This document shows, piece after piece, positions 11,101 through 23,654 of a DNA stretch of 64,000 nucleotides (the first letter of the stretch is position 1; every line of letters begins with the position of its first letter). The stretch covers positions 60,095 to 124,094 of the forward strand of contig ML991851.1 of the NCBI GenBank assembly GCA_010094025.1. Reading direction: 5' to 3'. The DNA is from Viridothelium virens. Its lineage: Eukaryota; Ascomycota; Dothideomycetes; Trypetheliales; Trypetheliaceae. The position numbers and the translations under genes were made by a program. The notes below the pieces were generated by a model. It did not search any database and had not been told where the DNA came from. It saw only the letters and a program-made list of their open reading frames with translations.

Positions 11101-14100
11101 CGACCCCACAAGCATCGCAAATATCCAAGATGCAGTTCGAACGAAGAACGACAAGTCCTACGAAGCCTACTCAAGATCCGAGTATGAACAAATCAAAAAC
11201 TGCACTCTACGAGGCATGCTTGACTTTGATTTCGGAGTGCGCAACCCTGTACCGATCGACCAGGTCGAACCTTGGACAGAGATTGTCCGGCGATTTGTGA
11301 CCGGCGCCATGTCGTACGGCTCTATATCAATGGAATCACACTCGACTCTAGCCGTAGCAATGAATAGGCTTGGAGGCAAGTCCAACACTGGCGAGGGCGG
11401 TGAAGACCCCGAAAGAAGCTTGAGAATGGATAATGGAGATACCATGCGCTCCGCTATCAAACAGGTTGCCTCTGGAAGATTCGGCGTGACAAGCAACTAC
11501 CTTGCGGATGCCGACGAGCTCCAGATCAAAATGGCACAAGGTGCCAAGCCTGGTGAAGGTGGTGAGCTGCCTGGCCACAAGGTTTCGGGTCCCATTGCAC
11601 GAACCCGGCATTCGACACCGGGTGTGGGTCTTATCTCGCCACCTCCACACCACGATATCTACTCGATCGAAGACTTGAAGCAGCTCATCTACGATCTGAA
11701 ATGTTCCAACCCTCGCTCGCGAGTGTCTGTCAAGCTTGTCTCAGAGACTGGAGTTGGTATTGTCGCTTCGGGTGTCGCGAAGGCTAAGGCTGACCACATA
11801 CTTATCTCTGGTCATGATGGTGGTACTGGAGCTTCCAGGTGGACAGGCATCAAATATGCTGGTTTGCCGTGGGAGCTGGGTCTTGCTGAAAGCCATCAGA
11901 CCCTTGTCCTCAATGATCTCAGAGGTCGTGTTATTGTGCAGACGGATGGTCAACTTAGGACCGGCAGAGATGTGGCTATTGCCTGTCTGCTTGGCGCTGA
12001 GGAATGGGGTTTCGCCACCACGCCTCTGATCGCCATGGGATGCATTATGATGAGGAAGTGTCATTTGGTAAGGATTCTGTTCCCCTTGGAATCTACGAAA
12101 CCATGCTAACTGCGACAAGAATACCTGCCCAGTAGGCATTGCCACCCAGGACCCAAAACTCCGAGCAAAATTCAAGGGTACTCCCGAACACGTCATCAAC
12201 TTCTTCTATTACGTCTCGAACGAGCTGCGAGCTATCATGGCGAAGCTCGGCTTCCGCACTGTCAATGAGATGGTCGGGCACTCAGAGGTCCTCCAAGTAC
12301 GCGAGGATCTGGATGTTAAGACCAAGAATATTGACCTGTCGCTCATTCTCACACCAGCTCATACGCTTCGGCCCGGCGTCGCAACTTACAACGTACGGAA
12401 ACAAGATCATAAGCTGCATACTCGATTGGACAACAAATTGATTGCCGAATCGGAACTGGCGCTTGAGAAAGGCTTGCCGACGAGAATTGAGTGTGATATT
12501 GTCAACACCGATCGGGCTCTTGGTGCTACGCTTTCTTATCAAATCAGCAGACGCCATGGAGAAGCTGGCCTCCCTCAGGATACAATCCATGCGAACATCA
12601 GAGGCTCGGCTGGACAGTCTTTCGGTGCCTACCTTGCTCCTGGAGTCACTCTGGAGCTTGAAGGTGATGCTAATGACTACGTTGGTAAAGGTCTATCGGG
12701 AGGTCGCCTGATCGTCTATCCTCCTCGAACGGCTGTCTTCAAGGCCGAAGAGAACATGTTGATCGGCAATGTGTGTCTTTACGGTGCGACCAGTGGAACT
12801 TGCTTCTTCCGAGGCATGGCAGCGGAGCGATTTGCTGTACGAAACTCCGGTGTCACTGCCGTTATTGAGGGCATTGGCGACCATGGTTGCGAGTACATGA
12901 CTGGAGGTCGGGTGCTCGTCCTTGGTGGTACCGGTCGTAACTTTGCGGCTGGTATGTCGGGTGGTATTGCCTACGTCCTTGACATGAATCGTGACTTCGA
13001 AGGCAAGGTCAACCAGGAAATGGTTGAGCTTTCAGGAATTGAAGACCCCATGGAGATTTCTTTCGTTCGAGGCCTTATTGAGGACCATCACCACTATACA
13101 GGCTCGGAGCTTGCTGCAAGGATCCTCTTGGACTTTAATCGTGCTCTCCCGCGTTTTGTCAAAGTCTTGCCGACAGATTATAAGCGAGTTATGGAGGAAG
13201 AGGCTGCCAAGGCGGCGGAGGCCAAGAAGGCCGAATATCCTCTTCCCATTCTTCCCGGCAATCCTATCAGATCACTGCACGAAGAGTCAAATAAGAAAAC
13301 GCAGGAGAATGAAGAGAAAGAGAAGAAGAAGAATGACTTGCTCGACATTGAAGAAAGCATTGGGGATGCCAAAGCAGAGGAAAAACGCTCGGCTCTTGTG
13401 CTTGACAAGACACGCGGATTCATGAAATACCAACGACGAGCCGAGAAGTACCGCAATGCCAAGACGAGAACCCGCGACTGGCAGGAATTGTCTTCCCGTC
13501 TTGATGAGGACGAGCTCAAGTATCAGACCGCACGTTGTATGGACTGTGGCGTACCGTTCTGCCAGTCAGACACGGGCTGCCCAATCAGCAACATCATTCC
13601 TAAGTGGAATGAGTTGGTCTTCCAGAACCAGTGGCGTGACGCTCTTAATCGTTTGCTGATGACAAACAACTTCCCTGAGTTCACTGGTCGCGTTTGCCCA
13701 GCACCTTGTGAAGGAGCATGTGTCCTTGGTATCAATGAGGATCCTGTCGGTATCAAGTCCATCGAGTGCGCCATTATCGACCGAGGATTCGAGATGGGCT
13801 GGATGGTCCCGTCAGTTCCCAAATTCCGCAGTGGAAAGAAGGTCGCCATTATCGGATCCGGTCCTTCCGGTCTCGCAGCAGCCGACCAACTCAACAAGGC
13901 TGGCCACAGCGTCACCATCTACGAGCGATCCGACCGTATCGGAGGACTCCTCATGTACGGCATTCCCAACATGAAGCTTGACAAGAAAGTCGTCCAACGC
14001 CGTGTCGACTTCATGGCCTCCGAGGGCGTGCAGTTCGTCACCAATTGCCACGTCGGCGAGGGCGACATCACCCTCGACTCCCTCCGCGCAACGAATGACG

Positions 14101-15013
14101 CTGTGGTCATCGCCACGGGTGCCACCGTAGCCCGCGACCTACCCATCCCCAACCGCGATATCGACGGCATCCACTTCGCCATGCAGTTCCTCCACCGCAA
14201 CACCAAGTCCCTGCTCGACTCCGGGCTCGCGGATGGCGAATATCTCTCGGCCAAGGATAAGCACGTTGTCGTTATCGGTGGAGGCGACACGGGCAATGAC
14301 TGCATCGGCACCTCGGTCCGGCACGGCGCCAAGTCCGTTACCAACTTCGAGCTGCTGCCTCAGCCTCCGCCTGAGCGTGCGCGCGATAATCCATGGCCCC
14401 AGTGGCCGCGTATCTATAGAGTGGACTACGGACACTCAGAGGTGAAGACACACTTTGGAAAGGACCCGCGTGAGTATTGCATCATGTCCAAGGATTTCGT
14501 GGACGATGGCGAAGGGAAGGTCAAGGGCATCAATACCGTGCGGGTCGAGTGGACGAAGAGCGCGTCTGGTGGATGGGACATGAAGCAGGTAGAGGGCAGT
14601 GAGACATTCTTCCCGGCTGATCTGGTGCTGTTATCCATGGGCTTCCTCGGCCCCGAGCAACGGGTTCTCGGCGATGAAATTGAGAAGGATGCCCGGAAGA
14701 ATATCAAGACGCCGCCGGGTCACTACAGCACGAATGTGCCGGGTGTGTTCGCTGCGGGCGATTGTCGTCGTGGACAATCCTTGATTGTCTGGTAAGTCGA
14801 CGAATAATCAGCCCATTTGAATGAGGTCCGGCTAACTAACGGGAATTTAGGGGCATCAATGAAGGCCGTCAGGCTGCTCGAGACGTGGACTCATACCTCA
14901 CTGGTATGGGCACCCAGCTTCCAGTCACTGGAGGCATCGTGAAGCGTCCTCCGTATGAGCTCCTCGAGAAAGCTAATGGCGCACCCGTCGAGCTCATCAC
15001 TGCTGCAGCATAA
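8174..15013 (+). CDS. GLT1: Glutamate synthase, NADH-type (GOGAT)
   Basis: Five exons (8174-8358, 8619-8659, 8709-12067, 12120-14791, 14851-15013) give 2,139 residues, the usual size of fused fungal GOGAT. It makes two glutamates from glutamine and 2-oxoglutarate with NADH. A 55-residue propeptide precedes Cys56 in KDACGVGF, the N-terminal nucleophile of the glutaminase domain, with the motif [17 protein letters not shown] downstream. Exon 3 holds the central and FMN synthase domains. The intron-4 junction restores CHLNTCPVG of the 3Fe-4S site. The GXGXG glutamate-synthase C domain follows, then a linker rich in Lys/Glu. The beta-subunit-like part has Cys clusters ([23 protein letters not shown]) and nucleotide-binding [13 protein letters not shown] and [11 protein letters not shown]. 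Exon 2 is only 41 nt. Confidence 0.97.
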
Positions 15014-15712
15014 TGAGTTTGTTTCATTTGACTTGACATTACGTGTGTTCAACAGCATTTTTCTTCTCAACGAATGAAATCATTGACGACGATGGTTAAG
15101 AAGATCATGACCTTGCAGTAGATATGCAGCAACGGACAAATTCAAGCGACGACCGAAACACGCTGCAGTTAGCATTCTCTTGCAAGGTTTGCGAGACGTT
15201 GGCGGGAATCTGTGTTAAATAGCGTGGATTTCTCCGCTTGCTTTGGCTTTGAATGCCCATTTGCTTCGCTCGTTGTTTTTGATAGCACTCGACATACCCT
15301 TTTTGTTTCAGCAAATTGCGGTCGTTATATAAGGCTTAAGCATGCACCATCTGTATTGAAATTATGATCAATCTCGCCTCGACTTTAAGTATCTACTCAG
15401 AACGTGAAGGTGGGGATGTCCTGAGACACGATCACTAGAGTAGTGAATAGTAGAGATCATTTGTGAAGTAGACTGATAATATAATGTTGTTTCGGCCTCC
15501 ATGGTCTCGACTAATGCTGATAAAGATTGAAATGGGACCTGCCGAAGACGGAAATCGCACATGGCGGGGTCTTGCCGCTGATGTTGACAAACGCAAACAT
15601 CACGTCCCTTCAATTTTCCGACCAACTTCACTCCCCGTGTCTCCCTCTCGATGACCTTCATATCGATCAGAATAGCCACCACCTGACGAAGCAGCACCGT
15701 ACTCATCCAAAC
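15014..15712. other. Intergenic between GLT1 and APC15
   Basis: This 699 bp gap has the GLT1 3' untranslated region and the APC15 promoter. Nothing else is supported. Confidence 0.5.
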
Positions 15713-16862
15713 ATGCTTTCTTTCCCACTAATACCACCCCGCGACGTACGTATCCCGCCCTCCAACCCATCTCCCCTCCATCCACCCAACTAACTCCCCA
15801 TCCCAGCAATCCATCTGGCCCACACCGACGCACCTCTCCTCCCCGCCCTCGCCCCCATCCACCCACCAACCAGGCCACCACTCCCACCACCCAAACTCTC
15901 ACCACCCTCACCACCCTCACCACCCCTCCTCCCGGCGCAACCCCACCGCCGCCGACGGCGCCTACCCCCACCACAGCCACCACCTTCTCCACGCGCAACA
16001 CGCGCGCCCCTCCCCGCTCGCCCTCCTCCGCGCCGACGAACGCGCCCTCGCGCACCGCAAACAGAACATCCGCCGCTTTGGCGCGGGATGGATCCGTCCC
16101 CCGGGCGTGCAGAAGACGTACCAGGCGGCGATGGAGGAGGCGGCGGAGAAGGAGGAGCAGGAGGTTTTGGCGAGGAGGGAGAGAGAGATGTTGGATTTGG
16201 CGGCGGCGACGGAGGCGGGGGATGGTGCTGGAGAAGGAGGGCTTGAGGCGCATCCTGGGGAGATGGGGGATGGGATGGGGGGTGGGATGGATGGGCAGGG
16301 GGATACTGGGTTGGGGGAGAGGGATTTGGATGCTGAGGTGCCAGATGCGGATGTGGATGTGGATGCGGATGAGGAGGGGGATTCGTCGCTGTTGGAGGAG
16401 ATTGGGGTGAGAGGGGGGGATGCTGTGGTGGGGATGGAGGAGGAAGAGATGGAGCATGGGAGTATGGTAGAGGAGATGGAGAGGATGCGGGAGGTGGAGC
16501 TGGAGGTGGAGCTAGAGGAGGGAGAGATGGGGGTTGCGCTGGAGGAGCGGGATTTGGACGAGGAGGTGCCGGAGGCGGGGAGCTATGAGCACACGGAGAC
16601 GGAGGATGAGGATGGGGAGGACGAAGATGAAGAGGCGCAGGAAGAAGAGGATGAGGAAGAGCTAGGACAGGCGAGTGTGGTGAGAATGAGGGCGGCAAGG
16701 ATGGGATTGGATGGGAGGAGGAGCTTAGTGAGTGAGTCGGGGAGTCCGTTGCTGGAGAGCTCGTTTGTGAGTACTGGCAGTAGTCCAGGTGCTGCGAGGG
16801 GGCGGGCAAGAGGGCACCTATTGGGAAGATCGAGGCCGCAGGGCAGATCGCCACCAGATTGA
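15713..16862 (+). CDS. APC15: Anaphase-promoting complex subunit 15 (Apc15/Mnd2-like)
   Basis: Two exons, 15713-15745 and 15807-16862, encode 362 residues. The short first exon gives MLSFPLIPPRD, the usual fungal Apc15 start. The 61 nt intron ends in CCCAG, with TAAC just upstream. The diagnostic block is LRADERALAHRKQNIRRFG followed by GWIRPPGV and KTYQAAMEEAAEKEEQEVLA. Before it is a His/Pro/Ser-rich segment. After it is a long acidic tail (Glu/Asp-rich, about residues 150-300). Apc15 sits in the mitotic checkpoint interface of the APC/C ubiquitin ligase and promotes checkpoint-complex turnover. Coding-strand purine bias leaves long open frames on the other strand, which I reject as artefacts. 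Confidence 0.85.
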
Positions 16863-17019
16863 ACCTCTCAGACCCCCCAGAGAAGAGACGCGAAGTCAAA
16901 GGCAGGAGTTACGCTTCCCTGGTCATTGATGTACTTGTGTTTTCATTCTTAGAGCAGGCAGCCGACACAGCGGCGGACATTTCTATCTATGTTGCACGGC
17001 TTCTGCCAGGCAGAGATTT

Positions 17020-18514
17020 TTATTCCTCGTCCTCCATGAGCTCTGCCAATTCTCGTTCCTCTTCCTCTGTCAACATGGATGCCTTGGGCTTCTCATCCTG
17101 AATTTGCGACTCCTGTTGCTCCTTTTTCGCATCTTCCTTGGCCTGCTGTAGCTCCTCCTTTCCAAGCCCCCATCGCCTTATTGTTCCGTCAATACTCACA
17201 CTAACGATCTCGCCCGCTTGACCCACGCCCCGTCCCAGAACAACTAATGCTGTGACTTCTTCGAAATGACCATCGAAGCAGTGCACCAAGTCTCCACTCG
17301 TGGGATCCCAGACACGAACACCCTCGTCTCTACATGCTGTCACGATGTACCCGCTAGCTTCATCATAGCAGACATCGCGCACAAAATCTGGGTGATCCAG
17401 CACAGTATCGGCCTCCCAGCCACGAGACCGAACGATATGCTTCGCGGTCTTGTCAGAAGACGCGGTCCAAAAATCTCCAGAAGCATCGGAAAGAGGGAAG
17501 AAGAGTCGGTTCACACTCGTCTCGTGAGCCAGAAGGGCAGCCCCCGTATCGTCCAGGGCGCCAGATGATGAACCTGACTCAGACAAGAGACTGTTCATGC
17601 CAATCTCACGGGGACTTTGAGCATCTATCTGCCAAGCCCGGATCTCGCGTTCGCTACCTGCACTGAACACCTTCACGTTTTCCACTCCTCGACCAAACTC
17701 GTCTACAGACAGAGGATCGACAGCGAGGTCGAGCACTCCCCGCGCATGGCCTTTCAAGGTATGTAATTTGGCTCCAGATATGACGTCCCAGACAATTATT
17801 TGGGCATCTGCGCCGCCTGAGACGAGTAAGACCCGTTCGGCAATTTGGACGCAGATGACGGCCTTGACGAAGTCATTGTGACCAATGAAGCGCTTTCCTT
17901 GAGCGCGGCTTGTGGTTGACCACGACCAGATGGTCTTATCCCAGCAGCCAGCGAAAAGAGTGCGCTCAGACGAGGAGGATGCTGCTCTAGGTGACAACGC
18001 GAGACCAGCTAAGGGTGCTGCTGGACCAGTGTAGACTTGTGCCTTGTTCTGGCTCTGTAGAATTGAAAATTAATAGATGTTTGTCATCTATAGAGGAAAT
18101 GCGGACTGAGACAATTTCAAGGTCTTAAACTTAGTTCAGCAAGAAAATAAAGCACAACTTTCAAGAACAAATTTGCCAATGTTTTGGTAGTTTAGCCGAA
18201 CAATTATCACGCATTTTCTGATGACCACAAAAAGTAAATGGCAGTCCTACACACTTGCAAAGAAATTCTCCGGGCAGTCCCTGCACTCTCTGCTACATAG
18301 ACGCCTCTACCATCATCCGGGTCGGCGATGATGGTGAGAATTTTCGACTTCAGACGGATAGGATCGCCAGCATTATTTTTAGATTTCTTGGCTTTACGTG
18401 CCGCATCCGTGAGTGAAGATCTATGTGGCAGTCAAGTTTTGGCTTCCAAAGAGAAAGAGGAAAGTGAAAATACTCTGTTTGGAAGAAGTGGCCCGGATCT
18501 GTAGATCGTGACAT
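17020..18514 (-). CDS. WD40 repeat protein
   Basis: Three exons (18474-18514, 18255-18420, 17020-18054) join in frame to 413 residues; introns are 53 nt and 200 nt. Exon 1 starts MSRSTDPGHFFQTE; exon 2 is basic (AARKAKKSKNNAGDP) and leads into VYVAESAG. WD-type blades follow, for example TLFAGCWDKTIWSW, LLVSGGADAQIIVWD, FWTASSDKTAKHIV, YIVTACRDEGVRVWD and IVSVSIDGTIRRWG. The tail is a charged helix ending in EEERELAELMEDEE. The beta-propeller suggests a scaffold or assembly role. I do not recognise a named orthologue, so no function is assigned. The donor of the second intron (GTGTGT) is weak, so that junction is the least certain. Confidence 0.82.
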
Positions 18515-19271
18515 TAAGGGCGCGACAAGCAGGGTTTACGAAGTTCAAAGGTGCAGTTGATTTGAAGGCGCTGCCTACGGTAAGGAGTCAGGTAATTAAA
18601 GGTACCTCCGTGCCCGTAGACTTCATGTCGGGCACGTGATCAAGGGGGATTTCTATCACGCTTCCAGCCGTACCAACTTATGCCCATCTAGGACTCGTAC
18701 CATCATATCATATAACATACGGCATCCAATCAGTTGTTCATATCTTGGCGCGCCGGCCATTTGAAGACTAGATCCAGGAGATTTGCTTCAACAAGAAGGT
18801 ACAGCGAATGACGTTCGTGCCCTGCCGTGGTCTTAGAGGTTCATGCCGACTCGCTGATGCTAGGCGGCCCACCGTGCCACTCGGCTCCTTTTCATGGAAC
18901 ATCCAACATTTGGTTTCCATCTAACTGCTTTTCCACGCAGCCAAGCCTGCCATGATGGGCCGACAGTGTTGGCTGCTGATTGATCAAGGTGACAGGAGTC
19001 AGGAACGAGTCCATCGCCATAATCCCCAGTAAATGAACGGAGACACCTCCGTGTTGGAGAGTTGAAAACTGGCTTTAGAGCAGAAGCTGTATGTATATGA
19101 AGCTGGTTCGCATCGCTCCTATTTGATTTTGATCTTGATTACTGCTTCTTCCGGACAGTGCAATCTACACCACGGTTCCTTCTATTATGTGACATCGATC
19201 CGTCTATCCAACTTTTCCTGCCCTTCTACTTTGGGTAGCCCCTTGGATATTTCCATCTAGCCTAATCGGCA
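18515..19271. other. Divergent promoter region
   Basis: This 757 bp gap separates the starts of the WD40 gene (minus) and the small membrane-protein gene (plus). I see no gene inside. It presumably holds both promoters. Confidence 0.5.
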
Positions 19272-19913
19272 ATGCCGACGCCTGCAGGAGCTGAACGATG
19301 GAGATTGTCTACCACGCCCCGATATATGCCTATAGATGACACGACTGCTCCTCGTTCTTCTGCTTCTTCCATTTCATCTTTTCTTGCTCCGGATATATCC
19401 ACAACAGCTCGCGGGCCGCCATCAACCAATTCACAACCCCTCCCCCGCCTACTGCCAGTCTTCAAATCTTCAAGTCCATATACAACACTCAAGCCACTTG
19501 ATCCATTATCTGAATTCATGATGGTACTACTCATCGCTTTTCTCCTCTTTTCCATCTGTATCCTCCTCATTTTCGCCTTCCACCTTTGGCGACGTTCTGC
19601 GATACTTGAAGAAGCTCTCCGCAGTGTTTCACCTGCCACTTATACCTCTCTAAAAACCAAGTCCGCCAGAAGCTCGCCTCCTTTATATGCGCTGGACGTG
19701 GAATACACAGCAGCTACCCCGCCTCCTCCCTACTCCCTGGATCCGGGTATTCAAACGACCGAGTCCAAGCCGCAACGACGGTCGACGGTAGCTACTCACG
19801 AGACCAGCAACTACGACTATCTGGATTGCGATTGCTACGATGGAGATAGCTGGGCGAGCTTGCCGGCAGAGGAGTGTCGATGTTTGCGTGCTCAAAAAAC
19901 TATGTCTCTTTGA
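19272..19913 (+). CDS. Hypothetical single-pass membrane protein
   Basis: An uninterrupted frame of 213 residues. The N-terminal 80 residues are Ser/Thr/Pro-rich. One strong hydrophobic helix follows at about residues 83-107 (MMVLLIAFLLFSICILLIFA), then a basic stop-transfer (HLWRR). The cytosol-facing tail has a PPPPYS motif, the sort of site bound by WW-domain ubiquitin ligases of the Rsp5 class, and a Cys/Asp-rich end (YDYLDCDCYDGDSW). There is no signal peptide, so the N-out/C-in topology is inferred from the positive-inside rule. I do not recognise a family. An adaptor for Rsp5-type ligases is one possibility, based only on the PPPPY element. Confidence 0.6.
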   Translation: MPTPAGAERWRLSTTPRYMPIDDTTAPRSSASSISSFLAPDISTTARGPPSTNSQPLPRLLPVFKSSSPYTTLKPLDPLSEFMMVLLIAFLLFSICILLIFAFHLWRRSAILEEALRSVSPATYTSLKTKSARSSPPLYALDVEYTAATPPPPYSLDPGIQTTESKPQRRSTVATHETSNYDYLDCDCYDGDSWASLPAEECRCLRAQKTMSL

Positions 19914-20550
19914 GAGAGAGGCCTGGGTTAAGCCTGGAGTTGGGAGGTTATCGCCCTTTTTTGAAGTTCGGTATCAGCGTGGCGTTACGATGGTCTGTTT
20001 TCTCTTGCGTGTAAATATATCCGCTTGGAGGAATGCCCTGCGAAGTTAAGCATTCACGAATTACCAGATCATCACGCGAGAAGTGCAAAGGCCGGGTACA
20101 TGATCCCTAGGATATTAATACCAGCGTTGAACACGAACTACACAGCATACATGCTAGATCTAATCACGCACAAAATTCGTCAACAAAGAACCCCAGTCGC
20201 CTGCATTCCAACCGTGTCAAACTTCGCAGACAAGGCACATGAATCTCCTTGAGGCTTGCTGCCATGAGAGAACGGCGAAGCAAGTATACAACCCAAGTCT
20301 CACGGTCTTATGTCAAAATCCGGATGTGAGTCGATGAAAACTGTTGTCAAAGGTCGGCGCTCGCTGTCTACATAATATCATGTATGTGTTCAACGAGGCA
20401 ACCGCACCGCGAGAACCGTTATGCAGGAGTGAACCCAAAGCCCCCGTCTTCACGCTGCGCCCTTCCGAACCCGGTTATTGGTGAATATGAAGCATCAGTT
20501 CCCTCCCCCTCCCTGTCTCCGCCCTGCCTCTTTTCTTCCACCGTCACCCT
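19914..20550. other. Intergenic, convergent 3' ends
   Basis: This 637 bp gap lies between the membrane-protein stop and the YPT1 stop. No gene is supported. It should contain both 3' untranslated regions. Confidence 0.5.
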
Positions 20551-21548
20551 CTAACAGCAGCCTCCTGCAGAGCCAGACTGCACGCCCTGACCTTGTCCGA
20601 CTTGCACGGTGGGCTTGTTGTTGACAGTGGTGGTGCCCATGCGCTCCTTGATCTGGCGGGCCATGGTAAGGAAGGCCTGCTCGACATTGGATGCGTTCTT
20701 GGCCGAAGTCTCGAGGAACGGAATGCCAAGGCTGTCTGCGAATTCCTATAGCAAAGAGTCAGCATGAGTGCTAGAACATGAAATGAAGAAGCACTGGAAT
20801 GATGATACCTTTGCGACTGTGTATTCGACGACCTTCTTGTCGGACATATCGGACTTGTTGCCCACGAGTAGTTTGTTCACTCCTTCTGTGGCGTACCGGT
20901 CAATCTCCTGCAGCCACTGCTTGACGTTGTTGAATGAGTCCATGTCCGTCACATCGTAGACAACACAGATGCCGTGAGCGCCGCGGTAGTAGGAAGAAGT
21001 GATCGTTCGGAAGCGTTCTTGACCAGCGGTGTCCCACTGCGGTTCTCAATTAGTCTATCCATCCTTTGCAAATAACTCTATCTCAGATCTTAAGATAACG
21101 TACAATCTGCAGCTTGACAGTCTTGCCATCAAGTTCGATGGTTCGGATTTTCTGTAAAGCGGTCAGATCATATCAGCATCGAGGCGCAGGGACCGGGGAA
21201 GGCATACGAAGTCTACACCGATTGTCGAGATGTAAGATTCCGTGTATGTATCATCTGCGAACCGCAACAGAAGACAGGACTTTCCGACACCCGAGTCACC
21301 AATAAGCAGGAGCTTAAAGAGGTAGTCGTACCTGCATGAGTTACAGCGTCAGTGTTTGCCACGAGTTGTGGAATAATCTCCTGGTGAGAACAGCCGTCGA
21401 AGCGATGGTGAAGATGTATGAGCTGGACGGGAAAAATACTCTAGCAAGTCTGGCGTTAGCTATTGTAATCCTCACGTTTGCCCGAGGCTTTATCAAGACC
21501 TGAAGCAAGTTGGAGGTTCTTTTGAGCGACTTACCACTCTGGATTCAT
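20551..21548 (-). CDS. YPT1: Rab GTPase Ypt1 (Rab1)
   Basis: Five exons (21535-21548, 21208-21331, 21104-21151, 20809-21036, 20551-20745) give 202 residues, the normal length. The first exon is only 14 nt (MNPE plus two bases). All Ras-fold motifs are intact: P-loop GDSGVGKS, effector loop [14 protein letters not shown], switch [11 protein letters not shown], base-binding GNKSD and ETSAKN. The C-terminus ends in GGCC for double geranylgeranylation. Ypt1/Rab1 controls ER-to-Golgi vesicle tethering and autophagy at the Golgi/ER interface. The SNARE Bet1, which acts in the same step, is encoded 11 kb away; I regard that as chance. The dense intron pattern is typical of fungal Rab genes. Confidence 0.97.
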
Positions 21549-22400
21549 TATGACGGAATGCAAAGATACACAGGGTCTGAGTAGAGAGCGATATTGATCG
21601 AGACCCAAGCAGTGATGGAAAGAGCAAGCAGAAGGTGAGTTTCGCAAAATGAACTGAGAAAGATGATGAGCACCTGGGGCTGTTGTAGAAGACCACGCGC
21701 ACTAGCCTTGTTCGGGCCACGTCGTCTCCGGGGCAGAAAAGCCTCCGCCCACCACCTGCACCTCGTGTACCTTACCGAGTACTTGATAAGGTACCTACCT
21801 ATCCTATCTCTTTAGAAATTAACGAACTGTATCAATGTCTGACCTGAGAGTGCAGTTTAGTAAAATGAAATCTGTCGTGATCATCACGATGGTCATGCTG
21901 GTCGCAGTCGCAAGGCTACCTGAGAATAATGACCATTCTCTGTGCCACACCTGGATCATCTGTACACCGCAGCCGCCGTCTCACATGACGGAGGCGTGGG
22001 AGGTCGTCACAAAAAGAAAACAACATCCGGTCTTTGCCTATGATCCCTGGTTCCAAATCCTCGCAGTCAAGGAAGTGGGATGCTTTAGATACTACATTCA
22101 AAAAGTTTCAACAACTGTGGCCTCATTAATATTGCTACAAAAATTCGATGATTTCCACTAGAAATCATTGGTCTTAACAGCTGCCAACATAGCTGGGATG
22201 TTGAAGCTTTCCAACACATCTATCCATAGAGAGGAGATTCGCAATCAATTCTTAGAGCATAAATGCTGCTCTGTTCAATGGTACTAAACATACGTACCGA
22301 GAGGATGCGCCCGCTACTGGTGACTTTCACTTGTCTGACTCACGAAAGCCACGCTTGTTTTATCAACTCCAAACGCCTGGGACGATGGATATATTTCCCA
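21549..22400. other. YPT1 promoter and GGC1 3' region
   Basis: This 852 bp gap separates YPT1 and GGC1, both on the minus strand. An open frame of 108 codons at 21835-22161 (plus) has a hydrophobic N-terminus but no other support, and is not called. Confidence 0.5.
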
Positions 22401-23654
22401 TCACATAACCTTGCTGAATGCAGGTATGAGTGTCTGCGCTAGCCAGAAGGAGAACACCAGTTTGGGGCCGGTCATGAGGAGTTTAGGCACCAGCCCCTTA
22501 AAGAATGATGAGACTCCCTCGTGCCTAATCATGTTCGAGACGATCCGGAATCCACTTTCTGGATTTTCGAAGTTGCGATTCTGTATTCGGGTTTTGATGA
22601 CGTCGAGAGGAGCGGATACAATGAGAGAAGCGCTGGCACCAGCGATGGACGCGACGAAGTTTTGCGTCCAGCTTGCCTTGTTGTAGTCCGTAAGTTTGTA
22701 GAGATACTCCTTAGCTGCAGCAGATCCACCGAAAAGCTAATGATGGTCAGCTTTACCTTGCTTCAAGTTGTTCTCGCAGGAGTAGCTTACAGCAAAAGAT
22801 CCCGGTGCATTTCGTGCAGCTGTCCAGCCCCATCCTCGATAGAGTCCGAAACCCTCGTCTGCAATTATTCTGAAAACCCCTCGTCCTCGAAAAGCTTCTG
22901 GATTGGTTTGTCTTTTGATCTTCAGGACGTCTAACGGAAGAAGGATGATCTCGCCTATTCCTATTAAGCTAGGTCGAGTCAGTAGAGAGTTTGAGCTTCC
23001 AGCGGCTTTTCATCCTACCTTCCGGCCGTCGCATGCATTATTGCCTTTCCATTGCCCTTGCCGAAGCTTCGATCAAATGAGTCTCCATAATTCTTTGCGA
23101 GGAAATCCCGAGCAAAAGGCTGCCCTCCGTATTTATAAACTCTTTGCAGCACCTTCGCTACGGTCAGTTCCAACTTGGTCCAAGGTTCTGAATGTCGCAC
23201 CTTGTATGCTGCCGCGTATCCTAGCCCAGGAAATAATGAGATCATTCGACTGGGTATTGATGCCCCAGCTTTATCTTTGAACACGATCGAATTGAGCTGT
23301 GAGGCAGAGGTGACCTAGCAATTCGACTGACATTAGCAGGTGCCAATTATTGTGTCAACTATCAGACCGCCATTCGTACCTTGCCATAATTGCTCATCAA
23401 TCGTTTTGCGGTGGTATCAACCTAAGCGCAGAGTATGAACTTATGCAGTGGCGCTCTTGGAGCTCTCGGATCTTACAGGGTGGAAAACGAGTAATTCAGC
23501 AATACCGGCAGTCCCTGGAAATGTCAGATAGTATCTATAGTATTGGGAAAGTATGCTGACCAGCTCCAACCACTCGCGCAACCGGAGTTTCCCTCTCTAA
23601 GGACTTCGCGGCCGAACCTGCCACAGCCGTGGGAGCTCCAGTGGTAGGGGCCAT
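22401..23654 (-). CDS. GGC1: Mitochondrial GTP/GDP carrier
   Basis: Seven exons (23561-23654, 23477-23514, 23380-23421, 23201-23314, 23019-23152, 22791-22968, 22401-22736) give 311 residues. The three carrier repeats each show the PX[DE]XX[KR] signature: HPVDTTAKR, LPLDVLKIKR and APLDVIKTR. Segments such as LFPGLGYAAAYK, LQRVYKYGGQPFA and TGPKLVFSFWLAQ match the Ggc1/Yhm1 type rather than other carriers. The protein exchanges mitochondrial GDP for cytosolic GTP across the inner membrane and affects iron homeostasis and mtDNA stability in yeast. The intron at 23153-23200 is 48 nt, has no in-frame stop and would add 16 residues if retained. Intron 1 uses a GTCAGC donor. Exons of 38 and 42 nt make this one of the most fragmented genes here. 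Confidence 0.93.

Noticed and set aside
15600-16899. Long minus-strand open frames (285 and 369 codons) opposite APC15
   Set aside because: They are Pro/Ser/His-rich or Gly/Arg-rich complements of the purine-rich Apc15 coding strand, whose plus-strand product has clear family motifs and a proper intron.
21835-22161. 108-codon plus-strand frame with a hydrophobic N-terminus
   Set aside because: It lies in the YPT1 promoter zone, has no recognisable domain and has no splice or codon support.
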